Below, one piece after another: positions 26,201 to 33,755 of a stretch of DNA of 64,000 nt. The translations under genes and the position numbers were made by a program. The stretch comes from Acetatifactor sp. GTDB lineage: Bacteria > Bacillota > Clostridia > Lachnospirales > Lachnospiraceae. The first letter of the stretch is position 1. Each line of letters starts with the position of its first letter. The stretch covers positions 1-64,000 of the forward strand of contig JAILLF010000023.1 in NCBI GenBank assembly GCA_024693365.1, written 5' to 3'. The notes beneath the pieces were generated by a model. That model ran no database searches. It saw only the letters and a list, made by a program, of their open reading frames with translations, and had not been told where the DNA came from.

Positions 26201-27106
26201 TCAATCCTCTTCCGGGAACAATACCTCTACGTTAAAAACCTGCTTTGTCTCCGTGGGGCCATAGACCTGTGACGGTACGTAGCTCATGTTAAAACGCTTT
26301 CCGTCAGCCCGGGCGTATTCGCCCTTCTTCTTCGCAGCCGCATAGAATACGGGCGTCCCCATCATTCCCGTCACTTCATACTTATCATCCGTTCCGGCGA
26401 CGACCTTTGCCACCGTCTCGATCGCTTCGTCAAGGATGGATGCGTCAAAGATCTCGTGACCGCCGTACATTTTGTCAAATTCAGCCTGATGCTCCTTTAA
26501 GTGCAGGAGATTCTTTAAGTACGCGACGATGGGCAACGAGTTTGAAAACTCAAGGAGCGTGTTGCCATTGCAACAGTCTCCGGCATAGCAGATCCTGGTC
26601 TTATGATCGATCAAAGCAATGGAACCCGCCGTATGACCGCCGACGTACACAACCTCAATGATCCTGTCTCCCAGGTCAAACTCATCCCCGTCATACAAGG
26701 GAAAAATCCTGATCGGGTCCCAATCCGTGAAATTGTCATCGAGAACCATCTGTTCACGGAACTCCTCCGGAACCACGTTCTTTGCAAACTCAAAAACCTT
26801 CTCTTTTTTGAGCCCGACGCAATCGTAAAAAAACCTTATGTCACGATGGTGCAGGAAGCAATGATCAAAATGGAAATTGCCGCCGATATGATCCGAATGC
26901 GCATGTGTGTTGACAACCCGGATTGGTTTCTTCGTCAACGTCTCGCAATAGGCTTTCAGATTACCGATTCCTATGATGGAGTCGATCAGCAAAGCATAAT
27001 CCTTTCCCTCAACAAGATAACAAATTGCCGGCGTCGATCCTCCAACGTTTTTGATCATCCAGCTCTTTTCTGCGATCTCTTCTGAGCAAAAATAAGTAAG
27101 TGCCAT
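26201..27106 (-). CDS. MBL-fold metallohydrolase (long form)
   Basis: 301 residues. The zinc motif is VVNTHAHSDHIGGNFHFD (HxHxDH), further ligands are in YVGGHTAGSIALIDH and CYAGDCCNG, and a His is in MYGGHEIFDAS. It is longer than the MBL protein at 8194-8787 and has an extra C-terminal domain. AAGGAGAAGAGGGT precedes the ATG at 27106. It is upstream of, and codirectional with, the HAD-glycerate kinase fusion (24 bp gap), so a shared glycolytic or aldehyde-detoxification role (glyoxalase II-like) is possible but unproven. Confidence 0.9.
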   Translation of the reverse strand: MALTYFCSEEIAEKSWMIKNVGGSTPAICYLVEGKDYALLIDSIIGIGNLKAYCETLTKKPIRVVNTHAHSDHIGGNFHFDHCFLHHRDIRFFYDCVGLKKEKVFEFAKNVVPEEFREQMVLDDNFTDWDPIRIFPLYDGDEFDLGDRIIEVVYVGGHTAGSIALIDHKTRICYAGDCCNGNTLLEFSNSLPIVAYLKNLLHLKEHQAEFDKMYGGHEIFDASILDEAIETVAKVVAGTDDKYEVTGMMGTPVFYAAAKKKGEYARADGKRFNMSYVPSQVYGPTETKQVFNVEVLFPEED

Positions 27107-27145
27107 ACCCTCTTCTCCTTTTCGTCTTGTTTATGCGTACTTTTC

Positions 27146-27151
27146 ATTATA
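27146..27151 (-). promoter_or_regulatory. Candidate -10 element before the MBL gene
   Basis: On the minus strand GGTATAATG occurs 40 bases upstream of the ATG at 27106, in an A/T-rich stretch. A matching -35 box is not convincing. It is offered only as a weak promoter candidate for the MBL, HAD-kinase and methyltransferase run of genes. Confidence 0.35.
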
Positions 27152-27198
27152 CCATTTTTTCTTCTTTTTTTCTCCCCAATATCCTTGTTTTCTTTTTT

Positions 27199-27284
27199 GT
27201 TTTTTGACGCCCTACTCTCTTGGTCTTCTTTTTAGTTTTTGATGCCCTGCTCTCTTGGTCTTCTTTTTGTTTTTGATGCCTTAC
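27199..27284. repeat. Two-and-a-half copy ~35-bp tandem repeat
   Basis: The unit (G)TTTTTGAYGCCCTRCTCTCT followed by TGGTCTTCTTTTT appears at 27199-27233 and 27235-27268, with a partial third copy at 27269-27284. The third overlaps the stop codon of the tautomerase gene. It probably arose by duplication of that gene's 3' end. On the minus strand the units are A-rich, so this is not an obvious terminator. Confidence 0.75.
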
Positions 27285-27640
27285 TCCCGTTGTCTCCCTC
27301 CGAGTCCCCAATTCTCGTCGGGCGGTTCATGGATCACGATAAAGACGTCCGTTGGCACAATTCCCAGCCTCTCGCCAAGCTTTCGCGTCACTGCCTCGAT
27401 CAAGGCTTTTTTCTGCTCCTTCGTTCTTCCCTGAAACATCGTAATCTCTATGATCATAAACTGGTCCGTCTTCTCCAAAGGGGCTTCAAAATCAGCCCTG
27501 TCAATCTCAATGATTCTCTGAAACCTGTCCCAATCGGAGATGCCAATACTCTCCAGCAAACCTTCATGGATGCAGTCCAGCATGGTTTTCTTATATTCCG
27601 CACTCTTCCCTTTGATGATCTCAACCCGAACCAAAGGCAT
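27281..27640 (-). CDS. Tautomerase family protein (MSAD/4-OT superfamily)
   Basis: 119 residues starting MPLVRVEIIKGKSAEY. Removal of Met would expose the catalytic N-terminal Pro typical of tautomerases. The rest (LDCIHEGLLESIGI, IEITMFQGRTKEQKKALIEA, DVFIVIHEPPDENWGLGG) matches malonate semialdehyde decarboxylase-like tautomerases of about 130 residues. GGGGGAG precedes the ATG at 27640, which is far more sensible than a longer reading to 27691. The tandem repeat at its 3' end overlaps the stop codon. The substrate is unknown. Confidence 0.9.
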   Translation of the reverse strand: MPLVRVEIIKGKSAEYKKTMLDCIHEGLLESIGISDWDRFQRIIEIDRADFEAPLEKTDQFMIIEITMFQGRTKEQKKALIEAVTRKLGERLGIVPTDVFIVIHEPPDENWGLGGRQRE

Positions 27641-27703
27641 GGTCACTCCCCCTTTACGTAAATTCATTTTCATACGCCATCCTCTTGTCACGCTTTGCTT
27701 GCG

Positions 27704-28144
27704 CTATAGGATTTTGTGCATTTTCACGCACTCAAACACGCCGCTCATATAAACTTCATCGCTTGTTTTCTGAAACCCGAGCTTTTCATAAAACCCAACG
27801 GCCACCGTGCGGCTGTCCACAATGATCTCCTTATATCCAAGCTCCTTGATCCAGCTTTCGGCCTCTTGCATCACCCGTTCTCCCAAATGGTGTTCCCGAT
27901 ATTCCGGAAGAACCACAACTCTTCCGATCGTCACCACGTTTTCGCCAATCTCATAAAACCTGCAGGTCGCAACCGGATAACCTTTGTCGAGAAGAAGGAT
28001 ATATTTTGTCCCTTCCCCGTCATGCTCATCAAACTCCTCCCGCAGCGAAATGTGGTGCTGGCGGTTCATGCCCTGAATCCTTACGCTATATGCTCCCGCG
28101 CGCTGCCATTCCTCCTCGGCGCGCATCACATCCAGCTCTTTCAT
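27704..28144 (-). CDS. GNAT acetyltransferase
   Basis: About 146 residues. The acetyl-CoA-binding part is RVVVLPEYREHHLGERVMQE, followed by TVAVGFYEKLGFQKTSDEVY. It is a small-molecule or peptide acetyltransferase by family. The start is unclear. The ATG at 28144 sits only one or two bases behind AGGAGGG, while an ATG six codons later sits about 19 bases from it. A reading from further upstream (28216) would run through poor sequence. It is the first gene after a repeat remnant. Confidence 0.85.
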   Translation of the reverse strand: MKELDVMRAEEEWQRAGAYSVRIQGMNRQHHISLREEFDEHDGEGTKYILLLDKGYPVATCRFYEIGENVVTIGRVVVLPEYREHHLGERVMQEAESWIKELGYKEIIVDSRTVAVGFYEKLGFQKTSDEVYMSGVFECVKMHKIL

Positions 28145-28170
28145 CCCATCCCTCCTAACATGATCAATGA

Positions 28171-28247
28171 GTGAGCCCTTCCGTTCATTCTTCACTTTGC
28201 TTAGGATCGCAGGCAAGTTAGCAATATGGACGGCTCTTTTGACACAT
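28171..28247. repeat. Degenerate remnant of the dispersed repeat family
   Basis: CCCTTCCGTTCATTCTTCAC and CTTAGGATCGCAGGCAAGTT, followed by GGACGGCTCTTTTGACAC. This parallels the block at 40625-40703 (CTTAGGATTGCAGG then CGACACG) and half of the core unit at 10279. It is judged a decayed composite copy. Confidence 0.5.
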
Positions 28248-28985
28248 TTATAACATTACGGATTCCCCGTTTTGGCAGATCTGCTCCATCCTCCCGTCCT
28301 TGATCCGGTAGGCCTCGCCAAACAACGTATGCTTCCCATTCTCATCAACCACGATAAAGGTTCCATTATTCATGGCGATGATCTCATGGTGAAAGCTGTC
28401 TTGAAAAACAATGTCCTCCACCACGCGCATGCCGTCCAGCCAGTCCTCCCTGAGCGCCTCAAAATGCGGAAAAATATTGACATTTGTAAGTCCCAGTCCC
28501 GGGATCCAACGCTTGTAATCCGGATCCAGAGCCTCCCCGTCCGCTTCGGGGCTGGCATAAACAAGCTCCGCGCAGTTCATGGAGCCTGCACTGTAGGCGA
28601 TCACAATCCCCTGATAGTTCGCTAATTTTTCTTTTAATCCGATTTTCTGAAAAAACGCATTCTGCGTCGGCACGTGTCCGCCCGAAAGCAACACCACGTC
28701 CATTTCGCCTATGCGGTCTGCCAGATTTTCTTTCCTGTCATCACAAATATCCATGAAGGAAACGCTCAGTCCGCTCATGGGAAATGCTTCCCGCAGACAC
28801 CGAAGAATGGAATCATTTCTTTCATACTCTGCCGGCGAAGCTGAAATGATCAAAACCTTTGCATTCTCCACCCAATTCTGCTTCAAAAAATAAGTGAATC
28901 CGTTAAACGGAAGCAGCGGCGCCGGCTTACGCATTCCATTTTCCTTGACGTCCCCGCCGATAGCGCTTGTCAAAAATAACTTCAT
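28248..28985 (-). CDS. Peptidase E-like (S51) type-1 amidotransferase-fold hydrolase
   Basis: 245 residues. The nucleophile elbow IVIAYSAGSMNCAELVY has Ser in the G/YxSAG context of S51 aspartyl dipeptidases and cyanophycinases. Supporting segments are VLLSGGHVPTQNAFFQKIG and NVNIFPHFEALREDWLDG with a conserved His. It probably cleaves Asp- or Glu-containing dipeptides in the cytosol. AAGGAGGAAAATC precedes the ATG at 28985, a textbook site. Its neighbours do not indicate a pathway. Confidence 0.87.
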   Translation of the reverse strand: MKLFLTSAIGGDVKENGMRKPAPLLPFNGFTYFLKQNWVENAKVLIISASPAEYERNDSILRCLREAFPMSGLSVSFMDICDDRKENLADRIGEMDVVLLSGGHVPTQNAFFQKIGLKEKLANYQGIVIAYSAGSMNCAELVYASPEADGEALDPDYKRWIPGLGLTNVNIFPHFEALREDWLDGMRVVEDIVFQDSFHHEIIAMNNGTFIVVDENGKHTLFGEAYRIKDGRMEQICQNGESVML

Positions 28986-29075
28986 GATTTTCCTCCTTAA
29001 CTGATCCGCGGTGCGAACTTGTCTTTCCTCCCGAACGAAGTGCTTGGCACGTCAAAGGGCACGTCCTTTACCACG

Positions 29076-29771
29076 TTAATTTTCTAAAACAAGTTCCACA
29101 AGCTTTCGCAAATGAATCTCCACGCTGTCAAAGCATGGAACCGGACAGTTCCCGGAATTCAAAAGGAGCGGCAATTCCGTGCATCCAAGGATTACGCCCT
29201 CAATTCCGTTCTCATCCTTCATCCTCCGGATCAACTGCTGAAATTCCTGCAAAGTGCTTTCTTTTACGATTCCCTTCTCAAGCTCCTCGTAAATTCTCTT
29301 TGCCACCAGTTCTCTCTCTTGCTCATTTGGAACGAAGACCTCAACCCCGGCCGCGGTCAGGTCTTTTTTCATATAGTCCTGCTCCATCGTAACCATGGTT
29401 CCAAGAAGCCCAACCTTCTTGATGCCGGCCTTCACGATCTCTTCACATACTGCTTTGGGTATGCTGACAAGCGTTACTCCGATTCTTTTTTCCAACTCAT
29501 CAAACACCATGTGCATGGTGACGGCCGTCAGAGAGAGCACCTGCGCCCCGCCTGCCTTCAGGAGGCGGACCTTTTCTGCAAGATACTCCGTCAGCGCCTC
29601 ACGATCATCTTTCACGACATATTCCCATGCCCTTCGGAAATTGACGCTCTCGATGCATATGTCAGGCATGCTCTTTTCGCACGTCACCTTGTCAATCTCC
29701 TCATTCAGCTTTTTGTAATATGACAATGTAGATTCTGGGCCCGTCCCGCCCACTAAACCTATCTTTTTCAT
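29076..29771 (-). CDS. Aspartate/glutamate racemase family protein, first catalytic residue altered
   Basis: 231 residues. The N-terminal MKKIGLVGGTGPESTLSYYK and C-terminal GVILGCTELPLLLNSGN are the family landmarks, the latter holding the second catalytic Cys. The first catalytic site, usually C-N-T or T-N-T before M/A-H, reads LSLTAVTMHMV, so the Cys/Thr and Asn positions are Ala and Val. That argues against ordinary two-base racemisation. AGGAG eight bases upstream sets the ATG at 29771. The fold is secure; the reaction is not. Confidence 0.85.
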   Translation of the reverse strand: MKKIGLVGGTGPESTLSYYKKLNEEIDKVTCEKSMPDICIESVNFRRAWEYVVKDDREALTEYLAEKVRLLKAGGAQVLSLTAVTMHMVFDELEKRIGVTLVSIPKAVCEEIVKAGIKKVGLLGTMVTMEQDYMKKDLTAAGVEVFVPNEQERELVAKRIYEELEKGIVKESTLQEFQQLIRRMKDENGIEGVILGCTELPLLLNSGNCPVPCFDSVEIHLRKLVELVLEN

Positions 29772-29893
29772 GCCCAAATCTCCTATTTTTTTCTAATCAT
29801 GCGCTCATCCATTTTCCGTATGGCCCAATTTTCCGTCCTACAGCTCCTGCCCCATACAAAAGAACAATCCCGCGAAATCCAAACATATTAGCG

Positions 29894-30358
29894 TCAGTTT
29901 AGTTCGAGCCCCATGCATAGGGACTCCGGCATATTTACGTATGCACCGTAATTTGGGATCTTCCGAAATCCCAGCTTCGTATAAACGTGAACCGATTCCG
30001 CAAGCAGATCGCCCGTCTCCAGGATCATTCTTTGATACCCCAGCTCTTTCGCCCATTCAATCAGCTTGGACACCAGTTCGGTTCCTACGCCCTTTCCTTG
30101 GGCACTCGGTCTCACAAACACTCTCTTTAACTCAATCGCCGTTTCATCATAAGGTCTGATGGCACCACCGCCGATGGGCTTTCCATCGTGATAAACAACA
30201 ATCGCTTCATGAATCTGATCCAGCAGATTATATTGCTTATATTTATCGCGTTGGATGACCCTGCCGACCCGCCTGTCCAGATCCTCGTCGAGCGACCTGC
30301 AGTTCTCGATAAAATCGTCGTTCGTTCCATCACACCTAACGTAAGAAATCTCGCCCAT
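29894..30358 (-). CDS. GNAT acetyltransferase
   Basis: 154 residues. The acetyl-CoA loop is [20 protein letters not shown], and the distal motif is [20 protein letters not shown]. The N-terminal half ([20 protein letters not shown]) is charged and helical. GGAGACCTAT precedes the ATG at 30358. It is one of seven GNAT-like genes encoded between 29.9 and 35.8 kb in the same direction. The substrate is unknown. Confidence 0.9.
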   Translation of the reverse strand: MGEISYVRCDGTNDDFIENCRSLDEDLDRRVGRVIQRDKYKQYNLLDQIHEAIVVYHDGKPIGGGAIRPYDETAIELKRVFVRPSAQGKGVGTELVSKLIEWAKELGYQRMILETGDLLAESVHVYTKLGFRKIPNYGAYVNMPESLCMGLELN

Positions 30359-30384
30359 ATAGGTCTCCTTGCACGTATCTTTTG

Positions 30385-30894
30385 CTATGAGAATATCTTC
30401 GCCATGTAATACTCATCTATAAACTCACCATCGACCTTCATCGACTTTTCTCTTGTGCCCTCGATCTGAAAACCGCATTTCTGATAGAGCTTCACGGCAT
30501 TCGCATTGACACACTCCACCGTCAATTCCAGCCGCACCAATCCCTTTTTCTTAGCCCATTCATCCAACAGGCGGAAAAACTCCGTACCGATCCCCTGATG
30601 ACGATAATCCCTTAGAATACCAATAACAATATAAGCGACGTGAGCATTTCGATTCAGCCTTTCCCTTTGCGCCCAAAGGTATCCCACGATCTCATCGCTT
30701 TCGTTCATGGCCACCTTCATGAAATCCTCATCCTCTGCGGCTGCTTCCAACGTAGTCTTAAGCCTATTTAAGTTTGTCGCCTTCTCCTCACGCTCGCCTG
30801 GTTCATAGAGCATATATTTCGTCTCTCTGTCGAGCCTGCACGACATCTGATAAAAGCTTTCCGCATCCTCTGCGGAAACCGTTCTGATCCTCAT
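30385..30894 (-). CDS. GNAT acetyltransferase (RimI/YjaB-like)
   Basis: 169 residues. Key parts are [20 protein letters not shown] for acetyl-CoA binding and [20 protein letters not shown] near the end; the last forms a typical GNAT beta-bulge strand. GAGGG nine bases before the ATG at 30894 favours that start over one six codons upstream. It lies 26 bp from the next GNAT gene on the left. Lysine or small-amine acetylation is only a family guess. Confidence 0.9.
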   Translation of the reverse strand: MRIRTVSAEDAESFYQMSCRLDRETKYMLYEPGEREEKATNLNRLKTTLEAAAEDEDFMKVAMNESDEIVGYLWAQRERLNRNAHVAYIVIGILRDYRHQGIGTEFFRLLDEWAKKKGLVRLELTVECVNANAVKLYQKCGFQIEGTREKSMKVDGEFIDEYYMAKIFS

Positions 30895-31009
30895 TTTTCT
30901 CTGCCCTCGCATCGTTCTCTCACATGACAGTCTGTTTATTTAGGTTTTCTACTATCTAGTTTTCTAGCCTTACGATTTCCGGCATTTTGCTTCCCTTTTA
31001 GGCTTCCCG

Positions 31010-31354
31010 TCATTGGGACTTTCTTCGGATTCCGCAGGCCGGCCCTGCCAGCATTTGCGCCTTTTGCGCTTCCGCCTCAGGATCCGCCAGCACGTCCGCA
31101 TATTCCGGATGCTTTGCAAACCATTGAATGGAATAGGAACAGGAAAGCTCTGCCTTGATTCCGTCCTTCCGAAGCTGCTCCGCCACGGTCTTTGTCAAAT
31201 CCCCCGCAATTCCGCGTCCCGTATAGGCATCCTCAACGATCGTATGCTCGAAATTCACCACTCCCGGGCGAACTTCCGGATGATCAATATATCCAATCCT
31301 CGTTCCGTCCTCGTCTTCCAACCAGGTCCTGTTTTCATCCCTCTGATACTTCAT
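31010..31354 (-). CDS. YjdJ-type GNAT-like protein (short acetyltransferase)
   Basis: 114 residues, the compact GNAT-like fold (Acetyltransf_CG group) seen in YjdJ-type proteins. Features are the F-E-H-T strand VVNFEHTIVEDAYTGRGIAG, an AELSCSYSIQWF segment and KHPEYADVLAD. AAGGAGG precedes the ATG at 31354. Such proteins bind acetyl-CoA, but many have no known acceptor. The length is normal for the group. Confidence 0.85.
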   Translation of the reverse strand: MKYQRDENRTWLEDEDGTRIGYIDHPEVRPGVVNFEHTIVEDAYTGRGIAGDLTKTVAEQLRKDGIKAELSCSYSIQWFAKHPEYADVLADPEAEAQKAQMLAGPACGIRRKSQ

Positions 31355-31386
31355 GCGTAACCCTCCTTACGTGTCAATGAACCTGC

Positions 31387-31420
31387 CCTTTGGCATATCC
31401 TTCGCTTTGCCATTTCACGG
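31387..31420. repeat. Remnant of the composite repeat (CCCTT..GGCATATCC..CGCTTTGCC)
   Basis: TGCCCTTTGGCATATCCTTC and GCTTTGCCATTTCACGG resemble 961-995, 39747-39772 and 40637-40672. The first copy (961) is flanked by perfect palindromes. It lies between the YjdJ-type gene and the next GNAT gene and overlaps the latter's stop. Confidence 0.45.
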
Positions 31421-31882
31421 GCGCACTCTTTTTTCGAAAAATACAAGATCCATTCCATCCTTTACGTGCTCCGTCTCACCTGTCTTTTGATATCCCATTT
31501 TGGAATATAGATGGCATAATTTCTCTTCCTGTTCTATTGTGTCAAGGCGCCAGCACTCTGCATCCTCATGCAGTGCTTCAACTTCTTTTATTGCCTGCTG
31601 CGCATATCCTCTATTCTGATATTCCGGCAAAATGAGAATTTGCACTAACACGTATGTTTTTTCATTCTTTCTGATGCGTATTGCACCTATCGTTTTTTCT
31701 TCAACCACGATCAGATAATAAGTTATGTTACCGTTGTTAAATCGCTGAACTGTTCTTTCGAAAGGTTCTGCGGCAGGACTCGTCTCAGTATCTTGATACT
31801 TTTCATACAAAGGAGCAAACGCCTCCTTTTGCATGCTATAAATATTCTCCAAATCTTCTTTTTCTGCCACTCTCAATTTCAT
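31415..31882 (-). CDS. GNAT acetyltransferase
   Basis: 155 residues, with MKLRVAEKEDLENIYSMQKE at the start, the loop VQILILPEYQNRGYAQQAIK and HLYSKMGYQKTGETEHVKDG at the end. GGGGGAAG precedes the ATG at 31882; a TTG six codons upstream is inside that site. The stop lies in a stretch resembling the dispersed repeat remnant. Acetyl transfer to an amine is inferred from the fold only. Confidence 0.88.
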   Translation of the reverse strand: MKLRVAEKEDLENIYSMQKEAFAPLYEKYQDTETSPAAEPFERTVQRFNNGNITYYLIVVEEKTIGAIRIRKNEKTYVLVQILILPEYQNRGYAQQAIKEVEALHEDAECWRLDTIEQEEKLCHLYSKMGYQKTGETEHVKDGMDLVFFEKRVRP

Positions 31883-31946
31883 CAGATACTTCCCCCGCAA
31901 CTCCTACTTTACTTGCTTGTCGTCATGCGCCATTTTCATACAAAAC

Positions 31947-32456
31947 CTACAGTTCCCTTTTCTTTACCATTCTAACTATGGAAACCGGCGTGCCAAGATT
32001 CCATTGCTTTTTGCACCCATCAAATTCAAAACCGTATTTGTGGTAAAAGTTAATGGCTCTCTCGTTTTTTTCAAGCACCCACACAAATATCGTATTATAT
32101 TCCCTAAGCATGGAAAATGCTTTATTCATCAATCTATATCCTATTTTTCTGCCATAATACTCTGAAAGGACGTAAATCGCTACAACCTCTCCGGCGTTCA
32201 TCAAATCTTCATCTCTAGATGGACCATATACTGCAAATCCCACAACCTTCTCTTTATCCTTAGCGATCAGAGTGTTTTCTGGGAACTGCCTGGCACGTGC
32301 CGTTGTAGCCTCTACCGTCATTGAATCAAGATATCTGTCACACACAATACCTCTGTAAGCTTCTTGCCATGCGGTACAATGCACGTATCCCCTCCCGCAC
32401 AACTCCTCATCAGTTTCAGCTAATTTAATGCAGATGGAATCATTTTGTTCTTCCAT
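31947..32456 (-). CDS. GNAT acetyltransferase bordering the repeat island
   Basis: 169 residues. EVVAIYVLSEYYGRKIGYRL carries the acetyl-CoA loop, and RAINFYHKYGFEFDGCKKQW is the C-terminal motif. Codon use is more A/T-rich than in its neighbours, and the start MEEQNDSICIKLAETDEE is unusual. AGAGGATAATGAT precedes the ATG at 32456. Immediately upstream (minus-strand sense) is the 1.3 kb noncoding island of hairpin repeats. The base-composition shift may mean a recent acquisition; this is a visual impression. Confidence 0.87.
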   Translation of the reverse strand: MEEQNDSICIKLAETDEELCGRGYVHCTAWQEAYRGIVCDRYLDSMTVEATTARARQFPENTLIAKDKEKVVGFAVYGPSRDEDLMNAGEVVAIYVLSEYYGRKIGYRLMNKAFSMLREYNTIFVWVLEKNERAINFYHKYGFEFDGCKKQWNLGTPVSIVRMVKKREL

Positions 32457-32523
32457 ATCATTATCCTCTCTTTCAGCTCGATAAACTGGGAGTTGCGCGT
32501 TTCTACAAGCGGTGCGCAGACAG

Positions 32524-32660
32524 TCCCGAATTGTCCGCTGGGAGCTCGCTCACAAGCGGACATATTTCGGGCTGGATGCATAGCGCGACAGCGCGACATG
32601 AGTAATGCGGCACCGCCGCATGCGATTGGGCACCGCCGCATGCGATTGGGCACCGCCGTA
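32524..32660. repeat. GC-rich hairpin and 20-bp tandem repeat
   Basis: TGTCCGCT pairs with AGCGGACA (about 32537-32566) inside CCCGAA.../...TTCGGG arms. To the right, the 20-mer CACCGCCGCATGCGATTGGG occurs at 32611-32630 and 32631-32650, with a partial third copy at 32651-32660. The composition is unlike the A/T-rich arrays next to it. Confidence 0.7.
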
Positions 32661-32696
32661 AGTGGTGAACACGCATATTTTTCCGTTTTCACTTTT

Positions 32697-33011
32697 CGCG
32701 TGCATGCAAAATTTTCCTTCGACACGCGTAACTTCATTTTACTCCCTTTCGCGTGTCGATTTTCAACCATTTTAGGCATTTTGCCACTCATAAACACGCG
32801 TTTTCCTTCAAAACGGTTTCTTGCGTGTATGCCTTTTGACACAGTTTACACGCAATTTTGTTGCTATTTTTGTTTCGCGTGTATCCCCTGAAAAATGCTT
32901 ACACGCAATTTAATTCATTATCTCATTTCGCGTGTCAGCATCCAAAATCGCTGACACGCAATTTTTCATTTTCGCCCTTTCCGCATGTAATTCTCGTAAT
33001 CCATACATGCG
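32697..33011. repeat. Array of six hairpins with compensating stem changes
   Basis: The stems are CGCGTG/CACGCG (32697-32728), CGCGTGT/ACACGCG (32750-32800), TTGCGTGTA/TACACGCAA (32821-32855), GCGTGTA/TACACGC (32877-32906), GCGTGTCAGC/GCTGACACGC (32930-32959) and CGCATGTA/TACATGCG (32982-33011). The last four start about 53-56 bp apart. Differences in one arm are matched in the other, which indicates selection on the paired structure. Confidence 0.75.
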
Positions 33012-33243
33012 TATTTCATTTTCTTTCATCTCGCATGTCCGTATTCAAAGGCTGATCAAACCATCTAAACAAATTTCGACTTGCAGAACAAACCAGCCCT
33101 CCAAACCCGAAGTTATCGAGCTCTTTTATCTCGACAGACGAATCTCGTTTCACCACATAACGGGTTAAACTTAGCTTTTTGTCATTCCACCCGTATACAT
33201 TTTCATTTTCTTACGGTTATTTCTCTTTTTTCACCATCGCTTG

Positions 33244-33543
33244 GCTGGAAAAGCATCTTTTTTCCTGCTTTTCGCGGATTTCGATGCTTTTTCCTTCATC
33301 ACCCAGCTGGAAAAGCATCTTTTTTCCTGCTTTTCGCGGATTTCGATGCTTTTTCCTTCATCACCCAGCTTGAAAAGCATCAATTTTCCAGCTTTTCGCG
33401 TTTTTCGATGCTTTTTTCTTCCTTACCCGGTCCGAAAAGCATCAATTTTCCAGCTTTTCGCGGTTTTCGATGCTTTTTTCTTTCTTACCCGGCCCGAAAA
33501 GCATCAATTTTCCAGCTTTTCGCGGTTTTCGATGCTTTCATTT
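33244..33543. repeat. Five-copy 62-bp tandem repeat, each unit a hairpin
   Basis: AAAAGCATC begins at 33249, 33311, 33373, 33434 and 33497, giving periods of 62, 62, 61 and 63 bp. Each unit pairs AAAAGCATC with GATGCTTTT around a TTTCCTGCTTTTCGCGGATT-like middle. Units 1 and 2 are almost identical, and units 3-5 share CAATTTTCCAGC. The period is not a multiple of three, so a repeated protein is not the cause. Confidence 0.85.
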
Positions 33544-33755
33544 CCGAGGTCCTTCCATCAAACAATAATAAAAGCAATAATAAAAGAATTGATCTTGCCA
33601 AACAGGGATTTACGAAGCAAGCAACGTCACGACAAATTCCTTGCATCCGTGATCACCTCGCCACGCCCCAATTTGCAGGCCCAAACCAACTCCGCGTCCC
33701 TCGCCACGCATCTTCTTTCCATAAGCACGCGGTCGTTATGCGTGTTATGCGTAAA

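Larger units (their letters stand above)
32457..33755. other. Gene-free island of structured repeats
   Basis: A 1.3 kb stretch between two minus-strand genes. It holds a GC-rich hairpin and 20-bp tandem repeat (32524-32660), a run of hairpins with changing stems (32697-33011) and a 62-bp tandem hairpin repeat (33244-33543). The rest (33544-33755) shows nothing recognisable. Open frames here do not show RBS-plus-domain evidence and are judged fortuitous. Confidence 0.75.

Noticed and set aside
32420..32842. Minus-strand frame in the repeat island
   Set aside because: It covers the GC-rich repeat and hairpins, has no family pattern and overlaps the end of a clear GNAT gene start region.
33244..33543. 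Possible CRISPR array
   Set aside because: The whole 62-bp unit is repeated, with no unique spacers, no ~30-bp repeat core, and no cas genes anywhere in the window.
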